From Sphagnum compactum (Eukaryota > Bryophyta > Sphagnopsida > Sphagnales), in contig OZ234493.1 in NCBI GenBank assembly GCA_965153455.1, positions 22,558,213 to 22,622,212 on the forward strand: DNA of 64,000 bases, read 5' to 3'. The position numbers were made by a program, and so were the translations under genes. Under the pieces are notes generated by a model that saw only the letters and a program-made list of their open reading frames with translations, searched no databases and had not been told where the DNA came from. Of this stretch, positions 51,655 to 64,000 are shown piece after piece; position 1 is the stretch's first letter, and the number at the start of each line of letters is the position of its first letter.

Positions 51655-52460
51655 GTCCCTCATTCTATGAACTACCTGACACTATGTACGATGACACATT
51701 ATTCTTGAATCCTTACATGATGAAGAGGGAATTGTTTTTTAAGAGTTATGAATAGTTAGTTGTACGTGATGAGTACTTTGTTCAAAAGATGTTAGTAGGT
51801 TGCTACTTGATTATCCTCCATTTAACAACAACAAAGGACCTCCAACTTTGAAGATGTTCGTGCATATGTTGTGATAGTGCATGCAATTGATGAATATTGT
51901 AGGTTAGGTGAAAACATTGTAATGAAAATTATGAAACGATTTTGCAATGTCATCAATGGTTGCCTTCAACCAAGTAATTGTGGAAATCCATTAGAGCTAA
52001 CATCTGCAACAATTTGAAGATCGACAAAGACAAGTTTTCCTTGGCATGTTTGCAAGCTCTGATTGTATGCATTAGAAATGAATTCATGGATTGTCCTACA
52101 GCATGGGAAGGTCGACTTCACAATGAGGACTCAAACATGAACATCATATCGAAGGATTTTTTTGGTTTGATGGGAAGTAACAATGACATCAATTTGCTTA
52201 ACAAGTTTCCATGGTTGCAATCTTGTTGAAAGGTGAAACTAATAGCATGAGTTCAAAGGTCAATGGCAACTCATATCCAAGATATTATTTACTTGCAAAT
52301 CGAATCTTCTCTTGTTGGTCTTGTTTTGTTCAGACCATACACAAAATTGAAGATGAAAAGAGGCACATTTTACAAAAATGTAAAAGGTTTGAAAACATGT
52401 CATGTGAAAAAGTGTTTTTGTATAGTGCAAATTTGATTTAATATGATCCATAATCAAATA
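51655..52460 (+). pseudogene. PIF/Harbinger transposase relic (DDE_Tnp_4 type)
   Basis: Translated fragments in shifting frames read DEYFVQKM, HAIDEYCRLGENIVMKIMKR, FLGMFASSDCMH, CPTAWEGRLHNEDSNMNIIS, KDFFGLMGSNNDINLLNKFP, YPRYYLLANRIFSCWSCFVQ and TIHKIEDEKRHILQK. These match plant Harbinger transposases in order, which cut and paste DNA by a DDE nuclease. The three acidic positions are still visible: the SSD Asp at 52061, the NND Asp at 52185 and a Glu at 52406. Two Trp codons are stops, there are at least two frameshifts, and part of the region between the first and second Asp is shortened. The element's terminal inverted repeats were not found. Confidence 0.8.
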
Positions 52461-52574
52461 TGAGACTTTGATCTAGTTTTGACAATATGTATACACCTAT
52501 GTGATATTACACAACATGAAATTTGGAGATGAATTTGATTACAACTTAAAATGTGTATTTGAGCATGAACTTGG

Positions 52575-52915
52575 TGTTTTAAGTTAAACTTTAAATTAAA
52601 TCTAAGCTAAACCTAAAGGCTAAATTTTTTAATTAAACTTCAAATAAACCTAGAGGCAAAACTTACATTAAACCTAGGTTAAACCTAAGTAGACAGAGTA
52701 AAACCTACCAAACATAGGATAAACCTTAAAATTAAACATAGTTTAAATTTAAAGGTTAAACCTAAACTAAATATAAATTAAACTTAAGTGAAACATAAAG
52801 GCGAAACCTAAGTTAAATTATAAATTAAACCTAAAACTTAGGCTAAATTTATGTTTACCTTATGTTAACTAAGGCTTAACGTAGGCTAATTTAAACAAAC
52901 CTTGGAAAAACCTAA
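52575..52915. repeat. Degenerate TTAAACCTAA-type minisatellite
   Basis: Words such as TTAAACCTAA, AAACCTAAGTTAAA and ACCTAAACTAAA recur every 10-20 bases. This is the reverse-complement vocabulary of the block at 5455-5780. The period is irregular. Confidence 0.6.
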
Positions 52916-55900
52916 TGTGAATGTACTTTAACATTGGTTCCAATAAGAAAAAGGCTCAATGGCATGATGTTGGATTAAGTTTATTTTTATGGTTCATATA
53001 TAAAATCACAATATTTAAAAGCATTCGAAATTGGATGATGATCATAAATTATTTTTTTAAATCATTAATTGCCTTTTTTGGTGTTATCTTTGGAAATATT
53101 TAAATCATATATAAAATCATTTATTTCCTAATGATAATTATAAACATATTGCTCCTAATTACATGCACCTAATTGACAAATTTTTCTCATATTAATTTTT
53201 TTTAACTTCTTGATGTGTCCAATATATTTTGGCACTAAAATATAGTTTTCAAGTCAAACCATGTGCCTTAATCATGTAGTTTTGAACCTCATGTCATGAC
53301 TTGGTCATATAATTTTGTTATATGATTAAGGACATGACTACATGATTAAAATTTAATCATAGTTATAAAAACGTGTAAATCATAGATGTCACCTTTTGGC
53401 ATATTGTATGGCCAAGAAATGGGTTGGGGGTCAAATTACCAAATTAATTTCTAACCACTACTTTAATAATTTCAAGAACTAGAACATCTCCAATTTTTTC
53501 AACCATTGGTCAAAAAGACAATTACTAAAAAAATGTGTGTCAATTTGACCAACAATGAACTTGGATATGTTGAAATCTATTTGTTTAATATGATTGATTA
53601 ATACAGTTGATAAATGTCACAATTTGGTCTTTTTGACAAATTTTCTGATAAAAATCATGGGTTGTAATAATGTGATCATGCCTATCAATTTGTTCTAATC
53701 CCATCCCAAAACTTCGACACCCTTCTTGTTTAATTTATGGAGCTAAGGAATGTGCTTTGGGTTCCTCCTTAAAGTGAAAACACACTATGATGAGTAAAAA
53801 ATGTTTTCACAATGATTTCTTTTTAAACTTGTATGCTTAAACATCCACCATCCAATTAAAAAGGCTTATTAAAAATTGCATTCATAAGAAGGTAGTTCAA
53901 ATCCCAACAAAAAAAATTTCAAAAGAAACTACATTTATTATTGAGATCAAATGATTAAAAAATGTATTTGTGAAAACATAATATTAATAAAAATACACAA
54001 CAAAGTGTAAATATCTTAAAAATCATTTAAATGATTATGATTGCCAACCTTGATGAAATATTCAATCATACATTGAATATCAATTGATTGTATGATATTA
54101 TTTCCATATGAAAAGTTCCACTTATATGATTTCACAAAACATTTGGATGAAATTTTTCATTCAAATGAACATAAGTTTGAAAAAAATAACATTTTTGAAA
54201 AAAACTATTCTTTTCAAAAGGTAATGACAATTGCATTAAAGGTTTTTTTGTCAAAATCCATTTCATGTGTTTTTCAAAACACTAGATGAAATAAAACACA
54301 ATCTACCACCAAAATAACACAGAATGTACTTTTTTAATGAATATATTCTTTTGCCCAATTGACCCCCCATAGTGTGTTAAATCACCCTTTGACACAAACC
54401 TATGTTTGTTAAATGGTATGAGGGGTAAAGAACCCTATTGATTTCCAAGTTATAACAAAATGCAAACCCAAGGCATGCCCCTAACTTGCCAAAAAAAAAA
54501 AGAGTGTGGGAGCTTTGGGATGAAATTAAAACAAATTCACAAGCAAAAGTTTATGGTGAGTTCAACCTACACAAACCAAAAATAATAATGGTTAGTGAAA
54601 GTTGGTATGGTGCACAATATATATATTTTCAACTACTATGATTTTGGGGAATTACCCCCAATACCTTGGGGTGAACCTAAAGGCATGTCAATCCAAAATT
54701 TATAGATGAAACATAAAAGAATGTTTGAATTCAATTTTCACTAATTAGAATAACTTGATTGAAAATCTTTGGGCATTGAAGGGCATCAATTTTTATTAAA
54801 AATAGAACCAACCTTGAAAACAAAATATTATAATAATATTATTCTAACCTATCACATATGATAATTGATATTGCATTGTATAGTTATAGTTGTTTAGAAC
54901 GTTTTTAATAATGTGGCATGTGAATGTATGGAACATGTGTTAATTAAGGGCAACATCTAAGCATGTGGAAGGTGTATTTGATGAATGTCATGTCATGTAT
55001 GGATTATCTAATTGTTGACAAAGGTTGTTTAGGCAATTCAATGGTCTCAATGGTCCTTTAAGGTGTTTATATGATGGTAAACGTCATTTTAAATGTCTAA
55101 ATGGTGACAATAAGGGTTTACATTGCATATTGAATGTTCCACTACATTTGAGGTGTCAACTTTATAACATCCTTGATTTGTTCTATACGAGGTTGGACTA
55201 ATTTATTTTGCCAATCTTTGATGAAGTTTGCCAAGGTCTTTTTACTTTTGCAAATTAAAATATTCCCTTGTGTCATTGAAGTCATTATCTTCAATTACAT
55301 TGTAAAAAACATTAATGTCAAATGTTCTTGAAAATTCACCACTATTTCCATCATGATCATCCCATTTTTTTCAATGCCACGTACTGAAATTCACATAATT
55401 GAATATTTTAATCTAAAGATTTGTTACTCAACTTTGACTAGGAGATTCCTTTATGAAAATAAATGTTATTTGCTAGAACTAACACTCAACAAGGTAATTA
55501 CCAAATTACCTCCTATTATGATATTACAAGCATATGTCTTGAAAGTTGGTGCACGATTTATTCTTTTGTTTCCTTGGAGGCATTTTCTATCATTCCTCCC
55601 AAGATTCGACAATTTGGGCACATCCTTTTATCAAAGCTAATAATGAATAAACAATAAATATACATTTTTACTAAGGGAAGGTGTATTTTTTGTATATATT
55701 TTATGGAACACATGAGATAAATAAGTGTTTTTTAATATGTAACAAAGTAATAGAATATTAAAAAAAAGTTATACTAAATTTGAAACTATTATAAATATAT
55801 TCTCATAATTGAATTCTAAACACCAGATAACATTTAAGTAAATTATAAGTTTTTTTTTCTATAACTTGCACCTTATAACTTTTTGCATTTATTTGGAAAA

Positions 55901-58900
55901 AACAAAAGTATCCTCCTTTAGATTTTTGAGGTGATTTCATTTTGTATAAACGTAATGCATGCTATAAAGCATCATTTAGTGATGCTTCAACCTCATTTCA
56001 AATGCCTTAAACCATACCAGCTACAAATTTTTTTATCTATGTTGGGTTTGAATGAATTCCATGTGGTTTTAAAGGATCTATGAATTGTTCATCATCTCCT
56101 CTAGGCTTGCGCCATGAGTAATGTACAAATGGACATGCTTAAAACTTCTTTTTTTTCTATTCATTACGAATTTAGTGCAAGAAAATTATGGTGAAATGAA
56201 AATGTTTTTCCTTTCCACAAAAGTTAATCCTTTTTTTGTTGTTAATTAATGGGATTTTGTTTAACTAGGCCATGGTCTTTGTTGACTACAATTTAGTGAA
56301 TTCACATAGGGACCTTCTATCACATGTGTTTTAGGTTTTAAAATAAGTCTAGCAAAGCTACTTGTTAACCATTTGAAAATGAAACACTAGCAATTTATTA
56401 ATATATTCTTTCGAATGAAATGGGCTATATCTAGTAATGAGGGGTAATTTCTTTGTCATAATCAAATCTAAATAAAAAACCTAAAGTTCCACCAACTTTA
56501 ACTATATCATGTTTTGGGTACATTTACAATCAAGGTACCACAACAAGAACCAAATGAAACCCCTTCATGTACTTAATTCATGATTATTTTATTTAAAGTG
56601 CCACCAAATTAATTGACTACTAAAAACAATACATTCAACTTGGTGGATTCACATATTATATGACAATTAACAAACATGGTAACATATTTTGGCAATTGAT
56701 AAATGGTCCACAAATAGGTTGTAACCCTAAATAAGATGAAAACAAACTTGGTTTGATCCGGTTCACCAATTCCATGTAAACACCTTTGATGTATTGTCTT
56801 TATTATCTTTATACCTTGTTAAATAAAAGCTTGTATCCTACTACCAAAACTAGTAGTGGGTGTGGCCAAGTTTATTGGGAATTTTAGTAGGTTTTCAATG
56901 AAATTGTCCCAATTTCATTACACAAGAAATTTAGTGCATTCGCTATGTCCCTTCATGATTGAAGACAAGTTGGAAATTAATTATGAACATAATGAATTCA
57001 CCCACTAAATTCACCATAATTTTACAATATATTAAATTCATAAGATATATTGTTATTAATCTTGTCAAAATATGATCTACATATGGTCAACATACAATCC
57101 ATATATATAATTATCATATGATCCATATATGGTTATTGGTAACAAGGTTTCAACCTTAGTTTCCAAGTATACATTGCATTGTTTTTGCCATCTAACCACC
57201 ACTTTGCTTTGTGATAAAAGGTGTAAAAAATCGGATATATCACAATTACACCAAATTGTTTTACAAATCAAACTTTAACATATATTACCATTTTCATATC
57301 TTATTTAAACAAAACAAATTATTATTATTTCTTGAAATGTTTTCAAAAGTTTGCACAAATGTAATAAAAAGACATATAAAATTCCAAACCATTTTAAGGA
57401 AATCATATTTGAATTTTTTAAATTTAATAACAACTCATATAACATTTCATGCAAAAATTATAATGATTTGGCAAGTTGCAACATTTTTTTATGCAAATTT
57501 TTATGGAAAACATAAATAAAATGTAAACTTTTCATTTATCTTAATTTACAATCAAATTGGTATTAATACTTTCATATTAAATTATAAACTAACTGGAACA
57601 ATATTATATTTTACATAAATATGATATGAATTGTTTTTAAAAAATTCGTATACATATTATAATATGTATACATAAATATTAAAAGTACAAGTGTATTTAT
57701 ATATATTACACACACACATAATGTAATATTTTGTAATAAATATACAAAAGATACATTATATATTATGTATTGGATTATGAATTATTGACCGTGGAACAAA
57801 AACATAATGAATATATATATAAGATATGAAAAAGACTCAAAAACCTAATATTCTATATGATGTGATCATATTGTAGGAATTTCATGAATGGATTTTGATT
57901 CGCCATAATATATTGGATTTTCCAAATGGTATAAAAATTGCATCGCAATCCACATTATATGATTACAAATTCAACATATTTATTAAAATGTTTAATTGAA
58001 TTATTGTTTTTGAGATGTAATGCAATGTGATGCCTTTGATAAATAGAAAGGCAATTTTGAAAGATTTTGATGATCATAATATCAAAATATACCATGAAAT
58101 ATATAATTTTTTCTATGAAGTCATTTTCCCATTTAAATTGATAATTTAGCTTCTCATTTTTCGAATGTAAGGTTTTGATACAATTACTTGTTATTGATCA
58201 AGTTCAAGAACCAAAAAACATTTGTTTAACCTTGCCATATGGATAGTGCAAGAAAATGTGTTTTGCCTATAATGTATTTATTATGTTATCTGTAAAAAAA
58301 ATTTGCCTTGGTATGGATTCGATAAATGTAAAAACAATACAACTTAGTGTGCTTTCACCTGCCATGAATTTAAAATGCCATGGAAAAGAAATCAATAACT
58401 TTCATTTTCCAAGTAATGTTTAAATGATGTGCTTTTCATAACATCATAAGTTTCAATTTGTAAGAACTTAGTTTTAAATTGCTTATATCAGAAATTTATT
58501 ATTTTATGCCCATGGTTTACCTTTGGTGAAGTTTTCATATAAAGTTTATTTGATTTAAAAAATAATGTTTAATCCATGTTGTAAAGGCAAAAGTTAGATA
58601 TATATATATATACATAACCTATGAATTGATATTAGGAAAAATAAATTAAAATATTGATTTGCAACAATCATTTTAACATTTGGTAAATCAACAAGGAAAA
58701 TGGTATCTCAACAATGTGCAAGTCAATTGTTGATTATAGATAGGTTGACTTGCTAAAATTGAGTTATGTCAAGTGAATAGTTGGGAAGTTGATTGTGAGA
58801 AAGTGATTATTGGCAAGTAATTATGTGACGTTTTGGCAAATGAAAATTGATTGGATAACACATGTGGGCATGTTATTATTTATTCCAACTTTTCTAGTTA

Positions 58901-61488
58901 GGTATAGTGATAGTTATTGTGACCACCTTTTTTTAATATAAAAAGTTTTGTCTTATGAAGTAAAACGTTATTAGTACAAAATATATAAAACTAATAGGAA
59001 TTTTTGGGGAGTATAATTGTGGCCAAGTTCTTGAACATGAAATGTTGCACTTTAAGACTTTTTGCATCTAAATTTATGTAAATGTAGACTGATGATCATA
59101 AATATATGGTGTGTGTTGTGAAAGTTTGTGTGTATGTGTGTAAGAATGATTGAGATTGTGTGAATGAATTGGTAGAAAAGTAGATTATATTTATATTACA
59201 ATGTAGGGAATGAATTATATGAATAGTTGTAGTATAGATGAAAAAGGTAATGAGGTTTCTCAACCATTAATTTGAACTCTCCACAAAGATGTAATTTATG
59301 CCCTAGTTATCTTGGGTACATCAAACACTAAAATTAATGGCAAAGGGCAAGCATCCAATGTCATTACATTACTAATATATCAATTGGTGGTAAAATATAA
59401 CTAACATTGGAATCTATGTTTCATGCAAGAAATTGAACAATTTTCATCATCCTTGTTATCTCTATTAATTATCTCCAAATAAATTACATAGCCATTGTGA
59501 AAAACATCATAAATTGTCCTGATGTGAATAACCATTGAGAAAAATGAACGATAATAAATAAGAGTTTTAGTTTGATCTTTGAAAGACCCACCCTAAGGTG
59601 AGTCATAAGATGTACACATTATAATTGGCTTCTATCATAATAAATATTTTTTACAAAATTTAATGCCCATAATATTGACATAATTCTTAACAACTAAAAT
59701 ATACCACTTACATTTGCATGCCCAATTCATCAGTGTGTATAAACTATGAAACAACACAACTTCAATATCCTAATGTTATAAGGTTTTTGAATTTGAAAAG
59801 GAGAATAATCACAAAATTCTTTATGTTATAACATTATTTGACTTTTATACAAGATCTAAACCCCATATCTGTGATATGTCTAGTAATAATTTGTCATATC
59901 AATTGGGGTTCTCCTCTTGTGATTTTAAAAACTTTCTTTTTTCTTCCATTCATAAGCATTTTCTTCTTTTGCATGCAAACTCAAGTCCAATAAATGAATA
60001 AAATGATAGATACCACCAATGTTAAAAGAGGAAAAATAATCCTTAAAAAAATTTCAAGATAAAAATGACATTCCTAAAAATTGTCATACTTGCCTTTAAC
60101 CTATATAATGTATTCTTTATAACTCCACTTCATTGTAGTTAACATTATTTACAATGTACAATCTCAAAGAAAACATTGAAAAAGAAATAAATCTTAACAC
60201 ATAAATGCTATCTTGTAAAAAATCATTAAAGTTTTGAATTAAAAATTTCATAAAATAAATAATTATTTGGATTAATCTTTTTGTGAAGATTAGATGTTCC
60301 TATGAAATAATGTGAAGGGAAAAAATGAAATCTAAAGCAACATAAACTTTTAAGAACGTTCGCAGTCTTGGGTTTATGTTGGTTGGAATAAAAAGTGAGG
60401 TGACCATTTTTCACAATTGATTGAACATTTTGACCATCAAACTTGACTTCAAAAAATTAATTTGGATATCACGTCATGTGTGTTTCTTACATGTTTAGTT
60501 TTTGAATAATATGATGAAAGACAATTTAAAGCATATCAAATGAAAAACATTTGCTATATGAAAGGAATTGTTGTTAATTAAGCCTAGCCCAAAATCACCA
60601 TAATTCAACCATTTAAAATGTTTTTAAATGACTTTAAATTTAATATTACAAATTAAGTTATAATGACAATGGTTGCATTGGAATTGGTTTAGGGGGACGA
60701 CTATGGGTCTTACACAATTTTGTGCTACCAATATAAATTTTGACTTAAAATCTATTATGAATGTAATGAAAAGGCATTGTCTTTTCAAATTTTTATTTTT
60801 TCATAACACCATAGCAATGAATGATGGAAACAATAAACAAGTCTTTAACATTTTTTGCACCAATTTGGGTCCCATTTTTATTGAATTGAATTTGAATTAA
60901 ATTCAATTGAAGTATTGGATTGGGTTTAGGATAGTAATGGATCCATTGTCACAATAAACCCCACCTTAAGAAAGTGGACCCCAAGTATCAATGGAATGTA
61001 ACTTGGTTTGGACTTTGGACCTTCCTTTTTTTCAAAATGTATATTTAATATTTTAAATAATTGTGTTGAAATCCTTTGATAACTGTAGTCACAACACTTA
61101 ACCCATGGTTGTGAATATTAAAAAAAATGTGGTTTTCAAAGAGGATGATGTTGATTGGGTCTTTGGTGTTTGATGATTTTCAACTCAAAGTTATGTTGCA
61201 TAAATGCATTTAATATTAACAAATTGTGAACAAAAGAATGATTAAAAGATAATTTAAATTGTCTAAAATTGCATTATTTGCAAGAAAAATCAAAATCATA
61301 TGGAATTATTTTTTATTTAGTTCTATTAGTTGGCAGCAAACCTTCAACATTTTTTGATATTCTAGTTTAAAACTTTTATTTTGTGACATGAAAAAATATT
61401 CCATATTTTTCTTTGGATGTGTTGTTTTTTGTTTTGGTCTTTCCATGTGTTGCCAATAATTTTACCTTGCATTTTTTTGGACATCCTA

Positions 61489-61534
<46 letters not shown>

Positions 61535-62780
61535 CTTATGAAAATGTGAAAGGAAACTTGTTTACTAAATTAAAATGCAAAACTTGTTATACACAAGGTT
61601 TCATGTAGTGAAGCCTTGAAATTTAATCAAGTTTATATGACCTTTAAAACAACATGAAATTGAGTTTGAACTTGTAAATATGTGTGTGGCAATATCCAAA
61701 AAGGCTTGTAAATAAAAAAGAATTGATTACTTTTGAATGGTTACTCATATTGATGGCACATGTCAAGGAATTTAAATAATTATTCACTTTATATTGTCCA
61801 ATTTTTCATGTTTAGGGTGAGGACGAGGAAATAATTAACATTGTATATTGGATGTGGTAAACATTAGGTTTGTGTGGGTATTTTAACTTTAATATATTAG
61901 CTTGGTAAGAATAAATATAGAAATTTTAAAATTATATATTAATTAGGTAAAAAATACAATTATTAAAAATTCAAATTGGTTAAAAGTAACATGTATAGGT
62001 TGTTGAAAATTATCAATTTGGGTAACAAAGATTTATACTATTCACATGGCAAGGGAAATGATAAATATTTCATCAAGTAACCTACACATACCATGTGGGT
62101 ATACATGGGTCAACATGGGGTAAATACTTTGCACCTTGTATGAAACATTGAAAGTGGAGAAAGAAAATTGGGTGAAAGCATAGTTAGGTGACTCATTATT
62201 AGCATTTTGAAGAGTCCACATGATACTCTAGCTAAAATTCCTACAATTATAATAATTATCAAACTATAACTTTTATAACTATCCCTTATGCTTTTGGTCA
62301 CAAATATTGATAGGCCACTTAATATATATCATTAAACATGAGACTGGTCAAAAAATCCATGTGAAAGTTTGAAGATTTCAATATGAAAAAAAAAATGATA
62401 TAAAATGACAAAAATTATGGCATTTAAAAATTAAAAAAATGAGGAATTCTTGTATTAAAAAAGTTTCAATGTGCATCTTATATTAAATTTTTCATTCGAT
62501 GGTGGTTTTTTTTTTTTTTCGTATGACTATTTCTTGAATTCACATTTTTCACTTTCTCTATGACAAAAGTAGTGTTATCATTTCAAAAGTTTATAATAAT
62601 TCCATTCTTTTCTTAAAGCTCATCCATAATTTTTAACTTGAAGCAAAGCTCATTAAAATCTATTGTAACATGAATGATTCAAAAATTGACAATGTTAATG
62701 TTGAATACGACTTTACATTTTAAATTCATGTTGTAATTCAGAAAGCTACAACTATGATAGTCCAAATTGTTCCTTTCAAT
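52916..62780. other. Strongly AT-rich intergenic DNA
   Basis: About 10 kb with no gene, RNA or intact mobile element recognised. Only short ORFs without motifs are present. It includes (TA)-rich stretches near 57700-57830, 58600-58615 and a long (TA)n tract near 61.5 kb. It probably represents decayed retrotransposon DNA. Confidence 0.5.
61491..61531. repeat. (TA)n microsatellite
   Basis: About twenty TA units in a row, a potential cruciform or slippage site. Confidence 0.95.
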
Positions 62781-62789
62781 ATGCTTTCG

Positions 62790-63975
62790 CCTAATTTACT
62801 TGTGCAATTGACATTGCAAACATGAACATGTGAAATTTCAAACATGTTATCAAAAATAATAACAAAAATAAAATGAAACCAATCAATGGCCTTTGAAATT
62901 ATAATCAAAACAATTTAAAAAGGGGTCCAATTAAGGACATAATGTGAGAATTTTTTTCACGATAATCAAGGTAATGAACATAAATGACATGCCATATATA
63001 TCATAGTTAATCACCATAATTTGAACAAATTCATCATAACTAAATGCATCACAAAATATGAAAATGCACATATGTTTTACAATGATGTGATCACATATTT
63101 GAGTTTTTTACCCACTTCAAAACACTTTTTCTCTCTTGGGTAAGGGAAACTTCAAATATACATTAGCCAAGTAGGGTTTAAAAAGGTACATAATTTTTTT
63201 TTTTATCAACTAAGTAGGCCATTCAAAAAGGACCACAAAAAAATATTAACTAAGTAAGGTGTATATCTACCTTGTTATATACATGTGGGTATATTGGGGC
63301 AAATAACTTCCCCACCCAACAAACATCAATGTTAGGTGGATTAATGAATTTTAATATATGAGTTGAGGAAAGGTAAATATAAAACTTCAAGAGATATATA
63401 TCATCCAATAAATGAAAATAATTTTCACTCAAATTCCACACAAGGTAAGGGCACATATGCTTTGCAAAATTATCCATATGGGTAAATTTAATTTAATAAA
63501 TGTCTAACATTTGCCCTATTCACAAAGTAAGGAAATATATTTCATCATGCGGTTGTAAGAGGTTAAACATAAGGTAAGGGAAACATTTATAGCGTATGGC
63601 GCATTTCAAAAAGGAAAATGACATTCAGTTGTGCAATTGGCATTGCAAAATCAAACATTTGGAATTTCAAACAACTTAATAATAGCAAAATAGAATGTAA
63701 TCAATCAAGAGCTTCAAAAATACAATCACAACATTTTCATAATCCCAAGTGATAATGCAATTTAAAGGGTTTCAAGAGCATATGGTAAGAATTTTGTTCA
63801 AGGTAATAAGTGTGATGAACATAATCAAGATGCAAAAAATAAAAATTCAATAATTAGTCACCATAATCCTTTGTAAGCATGTGCATTGCAAAATATGGAA
63901 ATGCATGTATATTACATTAATGATTTTGGCATATACTTTTTTTAAAATCCATTTCAAAACAATTATCCTCAGTTA
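62790..63975. repeat. Diverged direct duplication of about 310 bp
   Basis: 62800-63120 and 63625-63965 share the same order of words: GTGCAATTG(A/G)CATTGCAAA, AATTTCAAACA, AATCAATCAA, GATGAACATAA-like, TCACCATAAT and CAAAATATG(A/G)AAATGCA. Divergence is high. The spacing is about 830 bp. Confidence 0.6.
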
Positions 63976-64000
63976 AATAAAGATAAACCTCACACATATA

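Overview
This looks like nuclear DNA of a land plant. Genes are interrupted by GT-AG introns and lie as small islands in very AT-rich, repeat-filled DNA. Recognisable genes encode chloroplast or plant-type proteins: an mTERF factor, a LHC-like membrane protein, NCED of abscisic-acid synthesis, plant-type adenosine kinase, ribosomal eL41 and a UBA-domain protein. There are no bacterial operons, rRNA genes or CRISPR arrays. A relic related to mannosylglycerate hydrolase (GH63), moss/lycophyte-like reverse-transcriptase debris and long decayed intergenic regions make a seed-free plant (fern or lycophyte) my best guess. The species is not provable from this sequence.

Layout. 1-3.1 kb: divergent pair, mTERF (minus, running off the left edge) and a LHC-like protein (plus). 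3.1-9.9 kb: AT-rich DNA with a tRNA-derived SINE-like element, a degenerate TTAGGTTAA-type repeat and a perfect 44-bp inverted repeat. 9.95-13.7 kb: nested or tandem Helitrons on the minus strand, with a PIF1-type helicase remnant, a captured GH63 fragment and three 295-bp direct repeats. 15.2-16.0 kb: the C-terminal part of a non-LTR-type reverse transcriptase, broken. 17.1-19.6 kb: multi-exon UBA-domain gene. 21.9-22.1 kb: two-exon eL41 gene. 22.3-28.0 kb: AT-rich, no gene seen. 28.1-32.9 kb: adenosine kinase, 13 coding exons reconstructed here, total 1092 nt in frame. 37.6-39.8 kb: intronless NCED. 40-51 kb: NCED upstream region, then low-complexity DNA, small tandem duplications, a telomere-like tract and a 59-60-bp minisatellite. 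51.6-52.5 kb: PIF/Harbinger transposase relic. 52.5-64 kb: AT-rich decayed repeats.

Functional picture. The genes are independent housekeeping or plastid genes rather than a pathway cluster. NCED makes xanthoxin for abscisic acid. Adenosine kinase salvages adenosine, including that from S-adenosylhomocysteine turnover, and can act on cytokinin ribosides. mTERF and the LHC-like protein are probably plastid proteins. The most unusual structure is the Helitron complex with a captured host-gene fragment. I see no convincing new multi-gene system. All exon models come from reading splice sites and family conservation by eye, without transcript data.
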